A stretch of DNA of 64,000 nucleotides, taken from contig MU004181.1 of the NCBI GenBank assembly GCA_010093605.1, positions 1,488,001 through 1,552,000 of the forward strand, written 5' to 3'. Numbering within the stretch: position 1 is the first letter of the stretch; the number at the start of each line of letters is the position of its first letter. Shown in pieces: positions 45,101 through 61,922 of the stretch. The notes under the pieces were generated by a model. That model had not been told where the DNA came from. It saw only the letters and a program-made list of their open reading frames with translations, and ran no database searches. The translations under genes and the position numbers were made by a program. This DNA is from Lophium mytilinum. Taxonomy: Eukaryota; Ascomycota; Dothideomycetes; Mytilinidiales; Mytilinidiaceae.

Positions 45101-46741
45101 GGATGGGCGTCACACATAATCTCGTCTGAGGTGTCAACTCACTATCGCCAAGAGTATCTCGAAAACATGATCACCAAACGAATGCCGTTCTTCGATGTCG
45201 AGGGACACTCTGCAGGTTCTCTTACATCAAGGCTGAGCAACGACTCCACACAATTGGAGCAGCTCATGGGCACTGAAATGTCGATGGCGCTCATCAGTGT
45301 CTTCAACCTGACCGGGTCAATTGCTATTTCATTCGCCTTCGGATGGAAGCTCTCTCTAGTTGGCCTGTTTTCCGCACTTCCAATCATTTTAGGCGCCGGG
45401 TACCTGAGGGTAAGCCAAGAGATGAAATTTGAGAAGATGAATGCTGCGGTATTCGAGGACAGCTCTCAATTTGCGACCGAGGCGGTCGGTGCCTTCAGGA
45501 CTGTCATGTCTTTGATCATGGAAGATACGATAAGCAAGCGATATTCAACCCTCCTCGAAGGCCACGTTACAAAGGCATTTAGCCAAGCAAAATACTCAAC
45601 TGTTATTTTCGCTGGTTCGGACAGCATCGAGCTGGCGTGCATGGCCCTGTGCTTTTGGTATGGTGGTACATTACTCGCTGCCCGGGAATACAACATTGTA
45701 CAGTACTTCATCATCTACATGGCCGTAGTCCAGGGCAGTCAAGCCGCCGGAGTGTGGTTCTCTTTTGCTCCAAACATGGCGGAAGCGACCGGTGCCGCCA
45801 ACCGCATTCTTAGTATTCGACCGGCGCCACCAGGGAAGGACGATAAAAAGCCACAACCGTTCAACAAATCTGAAGGCCCCGTCGGCATCGAATTCCGGAA
45901 TGTCTACTTCACCTACAAAGGCCGCGATGTGCCTGTCATCACAGGCCTGAATTTGAAGATCGAGCCAGGCCAATTCGCCGCCTTGGTTGGCGCTTCAGGC
46001 TGCGGCAAATCCACGACCATAAGTCTCCTGGAACGATTCTACGATCCAGACTCCGGTTCAATCATATGTGGCGACCAGGATACTTCATCTGTGGATATCA
46101 AGGAGTATCGCAGCGCATTGAGTCTTGTTGCGCAAGAGCCAACCCTCTACGAAGGTACCCTTCGTGAGAACGTCGCGCTCTCTGTCGATGTCGCCTCCGC
46201 CACGGATGAGGCTATCGAGCAAGCCTGTACGGACGCCCAGATCCACGACTTCATCCTCTCGCTTCCTGAAGGATACGCCACGAAGCTTGGGCCGAAAGGC
46301 ATGTCCCTCAGCGGTGGCCAAAAGCAGCGTATTGCTCTCGCTAGAGCGTTGCTGCGTCGTCCGAAAGTACTTCTTCTGGACGAGGCTACGTCGAGCCTAG
46401 ATTCCGAGTCTGAGAAGCAGGTCCAGGCTGCCATCGAACGTGCCGCAGGAGGCGGGGCGAGGACCGTCATTGCCGTTGCTCATGTACGTGTCTTCTCCAT
46501 GACCCATGCTACCACTCTCGATAATCAGTACTAACAGTGGAACAGCGTCTCGCAACCATCCAAAAAGCTGACGTCATCTTCGTCCTCGGAAGCGGTAGGG
46601 TCTTGGAGCAAGGAGACCACCAAAGCCTTCTCAAGAAGAGAGGCGTTTACTACCAGATGGTGAGTTCTCACGCACACCCTACTCAGGTTCACCGCTCTAA
46701 TGCAACAAATTCAGTGTCAAGCGCAAGCTTTAGACCGGTAA
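42165..46741 (+). CDS. Full-size ABCB (MDR/P-glycoprotein-type) exporter
   Basis: Two-half ABC exporter, TMD1-NBD1-TMD2-NBD2, 1338 aa. Ten exons: 42165-42353, 42409-42486, 42541-42568, 42623-42710, 42811-42865, 42921-43522, 43586-44310, 44373-46483, 46546-46659, 46715-46741. A charged cytosolic N-tail of about 63 residues precedes TMD1. NBD1: Walker A GPSGSGKST, Q-loop VQQEPFLF, signature SGGQRQR, Walker B ILILDEATSAID, H-loop IAHRLSTI. NBD2: Walker A GASGCGKST, Q-loop VAQEPTLY, signature LSGGQKQR, Walker B VLLLDEATSSLD, H-loop VAHRLATI, which is created by splicing intron 8. Both catalytic Glu and His residues are present, so both sites look active. NBD1 has an acidic insertion of roughly 60 residues between Walker A and the Q-loop. 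Likely exports lipophilic compounds; substrate unknown. Confidence 0.93.
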
Positions 46742-47348
46742 TGGTGCCCGCAACCAACCATCTTGAAACCCCATTTGTCCGTAGTGCATTTTGTTTGAAC
46801 CCATCTTCCCTTTCACCTTCTTTTTCTGGAAACAAGCTTTTGTTTAACCTAGCGATACCATTGCCTAGCGATACCATTGGGCTTCTCTGCTCTCCCTTTT
46901 CACCAATCGCGACTTTCCTCAGCTTTCACAGCGCAGAAGCGGTATTTTCTCCTTCCTTCATTTCATGTAAAACTCTTCTGTAGACGTGTGAGCGGTAGTC
47001 TGCATGCGGCAAATAGATTCCGTGTTTAGTCCACTCTCGCAGGGCCCACCACTCCTCCAATCATGCCATGAAAGCGATTAGCGCACCTCATCGGATGTGG
47101 AAACAGAAGCACCAATACGCGAATATCCCTGATTTTGACTCCGAAATGCAAAGACGCTTGATTTCTGTGTACCATAGCCCGAAAAACTTCCCTACCGGCA
47201 GACACCACCTGGATATCTCACATCGCCCAGCCAAACGCAAAACTCCAACAACATGCATACGCCCTCATGATACACTCGTCATGCATCCCGTACCCAGCCA
47301 ATACCGATCCCTGCCCCATCGTTCCCAGCCACAAGACCTGCAGCGGCT
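46742..47348. other. Intergenic region between convergent ABC and MCM3 genes
   Basis: Holds both 3' flanks. It includes a 16-bp perfect tandem repeat at 46848-46879. No ORF is supported. Confidence 0.4.
46848..46879. repeat. 16-bp tandem repeat, two copies
   Basis: CCTAGCGATACCATTG occurs twice without a gap in the 3' flank of the ABC transporter gene, a simple slippage or duplication product. Confidence 0.85.
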
Positions 47349-50448
<3,100 letters not shown>

Positions 50449-51168
50449 GGTGTATTATGGAGATTTATGAGGGGCTAGTAGTATTGGGTGCGCAAATTCG
50501 TGGCAACGTGAAGGAATTTGAGACGGCGGCAGAGGTGGGAGCGGCGCTGGAGAGGGGCTTGGGCGTCTGAGTCGCGAAAAGTCGCGCTAATATTGTTGGA
50601 CGCGTAAAGTGGGCACGTGATTTTTGCAATGGGCACAGTTTTATTCAAAAGTATGTTTCACTCTCATCTAGTGGTTCACAAGATAGTCATCGCACTAAGC
50701 ACTGCGATCATGCTTTTAGTGGCTTATTACCAATTGCGTATTTGTAGCTAGAACACTTACAAACGATGCCACACGCATCGCCTTCACAGGGGGTCAGTCA
50801 GGCTTCGATTGACCTAAAGTGATAGTCCTGCTTGATTCCGTCTGAGGTGGCTCAGAAAGCTATCGGCGTGATTAGAACCGTCGGTTTTAAGTTTTTGATA
50901 TCGTATCAGAGGACCTTAAACAGTGCTGGGCAAGTGTATGTACAGCACATATCGGACTTTCTCGAGTCTCTTCTTCAGATAACTCTCACATGTTTCAACT
51001 CATTTCTTTCAGTAGTATCGACGTGTATGTATATTGGTTCATGCTCTTCGTTCGAGCAGAGATGACCTTTAAAAAGCTAGTAATCATTGAAAGCTAATGA
51101 TATAAAAGCAGAAGCAAACTACAAGACAGTAGCGGCTATCGTGCCTACGAAGACCCATACTGTGACGA
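50449..51168. other. Intergenic region between MCM3 and katG
   Basis: 720 bp comprising the MCM3 promoter side and the katG 3' flank. AT-rich from about 50630. No gene is seen. Confidence 0.4.
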
Positions 51169-54496
<3,328 letters not shown>

Positions 54497-55453
54497 ATGT
54501 CGAATTCCACTCCAAAGTCTGTTTCCGTCTCAACTGAAAAGACTTTCACCTCATACACCAAGGACCAAGGCGCGACATATGCCCAGAATCGCCATGGCTA
54601 CCACCCTTCGGTTTATAAAACCATCATCGACCACCATGCTTCTACAGGTGGCCAATTCAACAGTCTCCTTGATGTCGGCTGTGGTCCGGGTACCGCAGTC
54701 CGCGCCCTGGCTCCACACTTTGCCCATGCTATTGGTCTCGACCCGTCTGAGGGCATGATTAAGCACGCCCGTGAGCTGCTAGGTGTCACATCAATATCCG
54801 AACCTGTTCGTTTCGAAATATCAACAGCAGAAGATCTCGGATGGCATCTCTCACCGCCAATCGAGGATGCCAGCGTCGACCTCATCACCGCCTCCACCGC
54901 AGCGCACTGGTTCGATATGGCACGCTTCTGGCCGAGCGCTGCCCGTATACTCAAGCCCGGTGGTACAGTTGCCCTGTGGGCCGGCGGCCCCCTAACCATC
55001 CACCCCACGATGCCCAACGCTGCGGCCATCCAGGCTATCTTCGACGAGATCGAGGAGCGCGATATGAAGCCGTTCTTATTGCCTGGCAATCTGTTAACGC
55101 GTAGCCTATACGTTGGCCTTCCGCTACCTTGGACGCTGAAGTCACCTGTTCCCGACTTCGACGAGGCCACCTTTTTCCGGAAGGAGTGGAGCCCTGGGAA
55201 CGGCGAGGAGTTTTTCGCAGACGGTGGACAGCCAGTCGGCTTGGATGTGATGGAGAAAGGTATGGGTACCATGAGCCCAATCCAGCGGTGGAGAGACGCT
55301 CACCCAGACGCTGTTGGGACCGAACGCGACATCTTGAGGATCATAAGGAGGGAGATTGAACGCGCACTGCATGAGGCGGGCGTCGAGAAAGGGAAGGAAG
55401 TATTAAAGGGAAGTCCGAGGGGCGTGTTGTTGATGATCAAGAAGAAGACATAG
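54497..55453 (+). CDS. Class I SAM-dependent methyltransferase
   Basis: Cytosolic methyltransferase of 318 aa in one exon. Motif I LLDVGCGPGTAVRAL at about residues 57-71 binds AdoMet; acidic motif II GLDPSEGMIKHARE follows; then the DASVDLITASTAAHWFDMARF region, and RILKPGGTVALW as motif III. The overall order resembles fungal Crg1/Tmt1-like proteins (trans-aconitate methyltransferase-like branch), in which the segment HWFDM is characteristic. Substrate cannot be assigned. The C-terminal 90 residues carry the cap-like helices and end in LLMIKKKT. Confidence 0.88.
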   Translation: MSNSTPKSVSVSTEKTFTSYTKDQGATYAQNRHGYHPSVYKTIIDHHASTGGQFNSLLDVGCGPGTAVRALAPHFAHAIGLDPSEGMIKHARELLGVTSISEPVRFEISTAEDLGWHLSPPIEDASVDLITASTAAHWFDMARFWPSAARILKPGGTVALWAGGPLTIHPTMPNAAAIQAIFDEIEERDMKPFLLPGNLLTRSLYVGLPLPWTLKSPVPDFDEATFFRKEWSPGNGEEFFADGGQPVGLDVMEKGMGTMSPIQRWRDAHPDAVGTERDILRIIRREIERALHEAGVEKGKEVLKGSPRGVLLMIKKKT

Positions 55454-55789
55454 GCTATCGACGTTGGTCCATTCGGAAAATCTTGGCCGCCAAAGAGAGG
55501 TCAATTGTTAAATCCATCGACGCATAACCTACTATTACGCAGATAATTCAACAAAACACAACATGTAGAATGAAAGCAAGACTAGAGCTAGCTAAAACTA
55601 GGTGACGGTAGTGGCAATTGAAGATTTGGAGATAAAAGTCGGTCACTTCGTTGAGATAGGGGTGGGCCGACAGGCCGGATGCAGAGAGATAAATGTCACG
55701 TGCCATCGTGTTTTCGCATCTAACCGAGCCGTTGAAGCTTCGACCAACGACATCTCCCAAACTCATAAAAATCAAACAACAGCTTGGAG
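55454..55789. other. Short intergenic region
   Basis: 336 bp holding the 3' flank of the methyltransferase and the presumed promoter of the MYND gene. No gene is seen. Confidence 0.4.
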
Positions 55790-56719
55790 ATGGCTCTACC
55801 TCGTCCCACTGCGCGGTCTTCGCGGTACACACCCTCCATACACCCTTAGAGCTTGACTAATTCCACCAGCACCCTAGATAATCTCAAAACCTCCACCGAC
55901 ACTCTCAGTGGAGCTGATTCCCAAGCCCTGCGATCCTTCTGCACTTCCGATTACCTCAACGTTACAACAGTCGATGACGAGTATGGCCAATCTTTACGGA
56001 TCCGGTCTCTCAAAGTACTCAAGGCTCGCTTTGAAGCACAATGCACCTCAATTGGAAAAGAAGCAGCCACCAAGGAGATCTTCAAAATGCGATGGGGCCC
56101 CACTCGCGTGCCGGTCTACAATGTGATTCTGACCCTGAAATTTATGATGGCTTCCATTCCTGGTTCTTCCGCCGACTTTCTCAATATCACCGACTTCCTC
56201 GTCAAAACAGCGGAGGTGCCCGTGGACGGAACGGACATGTCTGGCACTACGGCCCTCATGCACGCCATCGGAACAAAACCCTACCTCGATACCGAACTCG
56301 CCCAGGCCCTCCTTAACGCTGGCGCAAAGATCAACCGTCGCAACCGCTACGGCGAGACAGCCGCTCACGAGATAACGAAAGTGCATCCGTTCCCCGCTGA
56401 GAACAAGGTCAAGGCACTTGCGGCCTTGAAGTGGTTCGTAGACCATGGCGGAGATGTGGACATCAAAGACTCTGAAGGTATTACACCTAGGTTCATGGTC
56501 ATGAACACGGTCAAACGGATTGCGCCGCGGATGGTGAACGTCCTGCCAGCTGGTACCACTTCGGGTAGCAGATGCAGCGCTTGCAATAGCAACGAGGCAT
56601 ATCTTGACAAGGCGTTGGCTGCTTGTGCGGCCTGCAAGACCGTCTCATATTGCTCGAAGGAGTGCCAGAAGATCGATTGGCGCCGAGGCCATAAGAAGCA
56701 GTGCGGTGTGGCTACTTAG
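55790..56719 (+). CDS. Ankyrin-like / MYND zinc-finger protein
   Basis: The open frame from 55853 has no ATG for about 80 codons. A 35-nt first exon with ATG at 55790 (MALPRPTARSS) followed by a 45-nt GT..AG intron (55825-55869) gives a consistent 294-aa product. The centre has ankyrin-like sequence (SGTTALMHAIG..LAQALLNAGAKINRRNRYGETAAHEI..WFVDHGGDVDIKDSEGITP, about 130-235). The C-terminus is a full MYND finger: CSAC, CAAC, YCSKEC, HKKQC (about 247-290), which binds zinc and short proline-containing peptides of partner proteins. Proteins with this layout are common and mostly uncharacterised in filamentous fungi. Start exon is inferred; domain calls are firm. Confidence 0.8.
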
Positions 56720-57216
56720 AGTGCCTGCAACGCCGTGCCTGAAACTTCAGCGGCCAAGTTAAACTCGGCATTACACCTAGGCTTCGGCTGATGTTAATTG
56801 GATAGACTGATGCTAGATGTCTCCCCACAAAGTAAAACGAAGGTTAGAATATCCTGGAATAAGACGGTGACTATAAAGAATTGGTTTCCAAATTAGTCAA
56901 CCATTCCACTAATTTCATTATCACCATCGAATGCAGCTTCGTACTGAGATCTCTCGTTTAAACTCCGTCCTCACTGGATCAAGACCAAATTGATCAATCT
57001 GCAGATTGAAAAGTCATACAGGATTCAGTGTTCAAAATACAAGAACAAAGAGCAACCGCTCATCCAACAATCCACCCCAAGGTATCTTTCTCGCAACCAT
57101 ATCCACCAGGTACTAGTACAGCGCCATTTATCGCACTCCGCAATGCCCAATCCACCGATGCGCCATCATAATTCATCTCGTCATCTCATCATATCTGTCC
57201 AGTGCCGCATTACCCG
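56720..57216. other. Intergenic region between convergent genes
   Basis: 497 bp of 3' flanks with no supported feature. The plus-strand frame covering 56990-57460 overlaps the C-terminal exon of the next gene in antisense and is not called. Confidence 0.4.
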
Positions 57217-58666
57217 TTATTTACTCCCCTTCTCCGCCATCTTCGCTCTCATCTTACGATCTCGAGCACTTCGGCCACCTCCTCCACCTCCGCCCCCACC
57301 GGTCTGCCGTTTGGTGCTCGATAGCCCCGATATACCGGAAGAAGCAATAGACGGTGCGATATGTACCTTCTTTGGCGGAGCAATAGTAGCTCTCTGGGCT
57401 TCCACGTCCCATGAGTCCGGGTGCGACGACATCTCCGGCACTAATGGCAGATCACTATGATCGCTCTGCATCGTCGTTGGCGTTTCGCTAGGGCCTAAAC
57501 GGCTGCCGCTTGACCTGGCTTCCTTGCTGTCTTTGCTCACTTCACTGTTCTGGCTACCTTCTAGAGTAGCTTTTTCTTTGCTAACTGGAGCTTGGTGGCT
57601 ATCACGCTTCCGTTGCGTCCGGCGACCACCGGCCGTGCGAGACGAATGGTAAGTGGCTGGTGGAGGTGCAGACCCATCAAAGGCGCCGAGATTGAACAGT
57701 TTGCGAAGGAGAGTCCAAGTGAATGGGAGATTGGCGACCAGTATGGCTGTTGAGGCTTCCCGGATGTACCATGAGATCCACGTTGAGGTGCTGTAAGGCG
57801 ACTTAAAGGAGTAGTATTTGTTCAATATTGCGGCAAGAATCTAGGGAGGTCAACCATTTGGAAGAGCAAGGGGGCTAAGGCAAGAGTCTTACAACGAAGA
57901 TACCAAGACTGAAGATGCAGCACAGGATGAGCTTGCGTTTTAAAGGCAACAGGCTCCGGATGAACATGGGTAGGGCGATGCAGAGCATCATGATATCGGA
58001 GGATATGTTGAAGACGGCGTTGGTGATTCGGTGGTCCGTTAACCTGTCACACTAATAGTGTTATTAGAATACGGGGCTGTTGCTGGGTTGGAAGAGTATT
58101 TGGGTACCTGGCTGTTGTATGTCGGAATCGCCCAGTACTCGTGGAATGGCCTGCACCACACACCAAAGTACAGAATCTCCATGACGAAAAACGCGAGGGC
58201 GACATAGACAGCGAGCAGCTTGATCGCCATGTTCTCCTTGGAAGCCACCATGCGCGTGAGGCGGTAGTACAGGATCAAAAGGCAAGCCTTGTTCGCCCAA
58301 ATCACGGCGATTTGCATCTGCTCGACAACAATAACGATCTTGCTTCCGTACTCACGGTCAGAGATATCCTCCGAGGTCAAATTCTGCAATGGAAAACCAG
58401 GCGGCAGGAGGTTCGAGTTCGATTTCGCAGCAATGTTGGTCATAACGATGAGCGTCGTGTACGTGCCCAGAACGAACAAGCCCATGATCCAGTCGTCATA
58501 TTGAAGTCGCTTGACAGAGCCGAACAGAATGGAGCGCGATATTCTGGCGGCATTTGGTCAGTATGCGGTGTTTCATGCACGGTAAATGCTATGCAACTAA
58601 CAGTCGTGCGACTATGATGCCCACGGCGACCGTGTACCAAATCCATGATTCGATCGCAAACCGCAT
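57217..58666 (-). CDS. Fungal rhodopsin-domain integral membrane protein
   Basis: Multi-pass membrane protein of the large fungal rhodopsin-domain family (the Pth11-like/SAT4 group, without CFEM). Four exons, 58666-58602, 58543-58108, 58051-57893, 57840-57217; 427 aa. Family marks: ESWIWYTVAVGIIVARLI..QYDDWIMGLFVL for helices 1-2, IWANKACLLILYYRL for helix 3-4, FGVWCRPFHEYWAIP..QCDRLTDHRITNAVFNISSDIMML for the conserved Cys/Trp and helix 5. The acceptor at 58052, not the AG eight bases downstream, restores this signature. About seven helices are followed by a 170-residue disordered, Ser-rich cytosolic tail with a nine-Gly run (GGGGGGGGG) and a basic end. No function is established for this branch. 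Confidence 0.85.
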
Positions 58667-59729
58667 CCTCAGCGGCAGCCAGCCAAAGCAGGCTCGCGTC
58701 GAGGCGCGCTCGTCCCCCTGCTGTCGTTATCGGGATCGGGACGGGGTCAGTGTGGTGGGTATAGATAGGCGAGCATGCGACTCCTCATTGTGCGTGACGA
58801 CAAGCATCCCAGGCGTCGACGCTGCGATGGGAAGGCCGAACGCAAAAGGACAAGCAGGAAACAGACGGAGAAGGAGCAAGAGAGGCAGGAGGAAGAGAGA
58901 AGATGAGGGCTACGCAAATCTGGAGGCAATAGATAGGCCGCCATGGCCGTCGTGGGCTGTCCACCAAAGCCCTTATCGCGAAGCTTTCAGCTTGATCTCG
59001 CCTCGCCCATCTGCCCTGCCCCCTCGCCCGTGGGCAGCCAATGGGCGTGGGTCCGTTCAGCCTTGCGGTGCAACCGCGGGATATCTGTGAGGGCTGCGCT
59101 TGTTATTGCTTTTGGCGACTCCGCGCGTGCGCTCTTTTGACAGGTTTGACGTGTGCAGATCGGCGCGCTTGGGGTGCTGATCGGTGTAATGCTTATTAGC
59201 GGGATCTTGATGCGTGCATATATGCCTTGTTCGACTTTTTTGGCGATAGCAGGGGGAGGGAAAGAAGTGCGTGAGCGAGGGACTGAGGAGTTCACCGGAG
59301 AAAGCCAGGATCAAGGCGATGATAAGATTAAAGCGAACCTCAGCAAGAAGGTAGGAGGCGGTTCTGTGACATTGATTGTCGCAGCCAGCATCGGTTACAC
59401 ATGTGGAGTACAGCGTCTTTGGCCGTGGGGTGCATATGTTGGCAAGGCTGGCAAAAGCTTTTGTGCTAGATTCTCATATCTTTCAAATTCTATATAATGA
59501 AAGCCGTAATACAGCTTCTACTCCTGCAAACTCTCCCACTTTGATTAAATATTAAGAGCACTAACATATCTCCAGAACTGATAAAGAGCCGGAATTAAGC
59601 AGTACTCGTGATGTTTCGATGATAAATCACCTTCAGAACGAGCATTTTTGGACGTTCCACAGGCGCCTCACGGATGTGAAAATCCAGAAGGGAAAAGACT
59701 TTGTATGCTCTAGCTCTATAGAGATCCAG
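58667..59729. other. Intergenic region
   Basis: 1063 bp: the promoter side of the rhodopsin-domain gene and the 3' flank of the Zn2Cys6 gene. Several ORFs overlap on opposite strands (58554-59090, 59153-59497) and none has motif or splice support. Confidence 0.4.
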
Positions 59730-61487
59730 CTACGGATCGTAGGCAAGCTGCTGTAGTTTCTTCACCTTACTTCGGGACTGGAAACCAAGTTGTCTCTGAA
59801 AATCATTCAGGAAGGCCCAGAGTTGAGCTTTTCTGGCTATGCCATGAATGTGTTTCCCGGCTGGAAATGTAAGCATAAGCAAGGCTTCAAACAGGCCCAA
59901 CAAGTCGGATATATGGGCTACGTACCAAAGTAGAGAGGCAGAGCCGAGAAAGATCTGACTGATTTTGAGACATCCGAGAGCGCTATGTTGCCAATTTCGA
60001 ATGCGTTGGCTTGTACCTCCTCTATCTAACATTATCAAATCAGTATGGAATTGGGCAGAAAAGGGGGGGTTGGAGACGTACCTCGTCATCGAGTAGCTCT
60101 CGAGGCACTGGCTCCGCCTTAAGCAGTATCATCACAGTGTGGTACCACAACGCAGCCGTAGCTATTTTCAAATTAGCTTCGTGACATAAAGTGACATCAA
60201 AGAGCTATGGAAGGGGATGGGCTAGGTAGTCGCCTTTGCGGCAATGGGTTACAGACTTACCTGCAGCAGGAATAGCGAAGTACGTTCTAGTAAACCCCTC
60301 TTCTGTAGAGCATCCATATCTGACGCCTCGGAATGACACCGGTAGAGCGTCCTTCCATTTCTGAACATCGTCGAGTAGCGACTGCCTGATGCCTGAGTCT
60401 GGGTCCTCTCCGTAAATTAAATCAATTGCTTCTCCTACGAACCACATGAGACGATTTGCTATCTCATCCTCCTGCACGTCAATTTTCACCCAATCAACGT
60501 TCCAATCCTTTGGACTGATAGATAGTGTACACTCATTAGTCAAAGCGACATCGATCTCATGTCGTATATAGACCCAAAAACTGGCCCTGTCCATTCCAGT
60601 CGAGCTCGCATTTATACCACGTGTCTTGATAACCAATCCAGCACCTAAGAAATGGTGCCTGTGTTCGTAGCCTTGAGCTGCAATCATTTCGTAGCTACTA
60701 AGCATCATGATAGCCGTAAGAGCCTCCTCCGATGGAGCAGAAGGATCTACCTGATTGATGAAAAGCCCCAGGGCCTGGACGTAGTATCGTGCAGCTACTG
60801 GGGCCCATACTTCGCCCTCGGGCAGTAGACTGAGCTGCTTTGCTTGGAATGCGCAGATACATCGCAGCAGGAGCTCTGAATCAAGGGCTCGCTGACTAAT
60901 GGTACGTTCATAGGTGCAGTCGTGGTCAAAAATGTCCATCCACCCTGCCACACCTCTCTGATAGGCGGTAAGGAGCTGAACCATTTCGGGTTCTAAATTG
61001 ATGGGGACTTTCGGGTGCATTGGGACCATGATTTTCGGAGGCGAAGGGCGTGCCGCGTAAGAAACACATGAAGCCCCCGTGGAGTCGGGTAGGCTAGTGT
61101 CGAAAAGATCCCATGTCGACTCAGGGGGTTCAATCGGTTGGGCATCTGGTAGTATGTCCACATCCGTTGATACTTGCGGCTCAACGTTCGGCTCGCACCA
61201 CGCAGAGCGGGTGATGAACTCAGAGGCCCGGCATTGGAGGTTCAATCGCTCACAATTACTGCACACGGGTTTCTTTTCGTCGCACCGCGTATGTCGGGCT
61301 TTGCAGGTAAAACTTTGACAGTGAGACAGACGAACAGTGGTGCTAAGAATTTAAGTATAAAAGGAAACATACCATCCTACATAAAGCCGTTGAGTATTAA
61401 TAAGTCACAAATGTAAAGAGTCTGGAGATTACCTGTCTTTCTGCGCGTCCCCGCACGCCTCCGTCTTCCCCTGGTGCTACTCTCCAT
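59730..61487 (-). CDS. Zn2Cys6 transcription factor with a 4-nt microexon
   Basis: Nuclear regulator of 473 aa. Six exons: 61487-61433, 61376-61373, 61312-60261, 60161-60082, 60025-59926, 59860-59730. Exon 2 is only four bases (GATG); it supplies two bases of Gly19 and two of Cys20. With it the cluster reads C20-x2-C23-x6-C30-x6-C37-x2-C40-x6-C47, a perfect Zn2Cys6 pattern (TGCFTCKARHTRC..). Without it the frame is lost. The flanking introns are 56 and 60 nt with consensus ends. The middle region looks like the fungal-specific transcription factor domain (SELLLRCICAFQAKQL..LGLFINQV). The C-terminal exons encode ALWYHTVMILL..LPLYFGAGKHIHG, typical of this class. Divergent to a flavin monooxygenase gene, its likely target. 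Confidence 0.85.
61373..61376 (-). other. 4-nt coding microexon (GATG)
   Basis: Lies between an acceptor TAG (ending at 61377) and a donor GTATG (starting at 61372). It changes the phase from 1 to 2, so it is required to keep frame between the start exon and the zinc-cluster exon. It completes the Gly-Cys that begins every such cluster. It is supported by frame and motif only, with no transcript data. Confidence 0.75.
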
Positions 61488-61922
61488 GAGAAATCCCACT
61501 GCTTCTTTAGTGAGCTAGCTTCAGGCCTGTCTTCAGCATACTGGTGTCAGTGCAGATAGAGATAAAACAACGGCTGACGCGTGACGCGATGATAATTAAA
61601 GTAGCACACATGCTAACCCGAATTAATTTAGCTTGTGTCCCCGTTATTATGTCTACATACGGGGGCACACCTTAGGCCCCCCGTCTACCTATTTCCCTCC
61701 TATCTTTAGAGCACTAGTGCTGATGCGCCATCCTATAAATCGTGTGATTCTCTAAGCCTCGGCAGTTTCTTATCCTTAGAGCACCCCCAAGGCCCCCCCT
61801 CTACCTGTATTTCCTCCTACCTTTGCACCAGTGCTGATGCTAACACCAAATTTATGAACCGTGTGATTCTCTAACCCTCGGCATTTTCCTTGTCCTATGT
61901 ACTTCATTGACTATTTTCCTTC
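61488..61922. promoter_or_regulatory. Divergent promoter Zn2Cys6 / flavin monooxygenase
   Basis: 435 bp between two divergent starts. The half next to the monooxygenase gene is an imperfect tandem duplication (described separately). A TATA-like CTATAAAT lies at 61733-61740 in the first repeat unit. Confidence 0.6.
61665..61895. repeat. Imperfect tandem duplication (two units of about 111-115 bp) in a promoter
   Basis: Unit 1 spans about 61665-61775, unit 2 about 61781-61895. Shared blocks in the same order: GCAC..AGGCCCCCC.TCTACCT, TTCC.CCTA.CTTT, AGTGCTGATGC, then CGTGTGATTCTCTAA (61741-61755 and 61860-61874, 15 of 15 identical), CCTCGGCA and TT.CTT.TCC. The TATA-like CTATAAAT of unit 1 is replaced by AAATTTATGA in unit 2. 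Unit 2 ends about 27 bp before the monooxygenase ATG. Confidence 0.8.

Noticed and set aside
34790-46741. Biosynthetic gene cluster built around the transporter block
   Set aside because: No polyketide synthase, peptide synthetase, terpene cyclase, DMATS or other core enzyme is present, and the neighbouring genes are housekeeping genes.
58554-59497. Plus-strand frames of 178 and 114 codons between the rhodopsin-domain gene and the Zn2Cys6 gene
   Set aside because: They overlap opposite-strand frames, have no motif, and the first runs into the first exon of the rhodopsin-domain gene in antisense.
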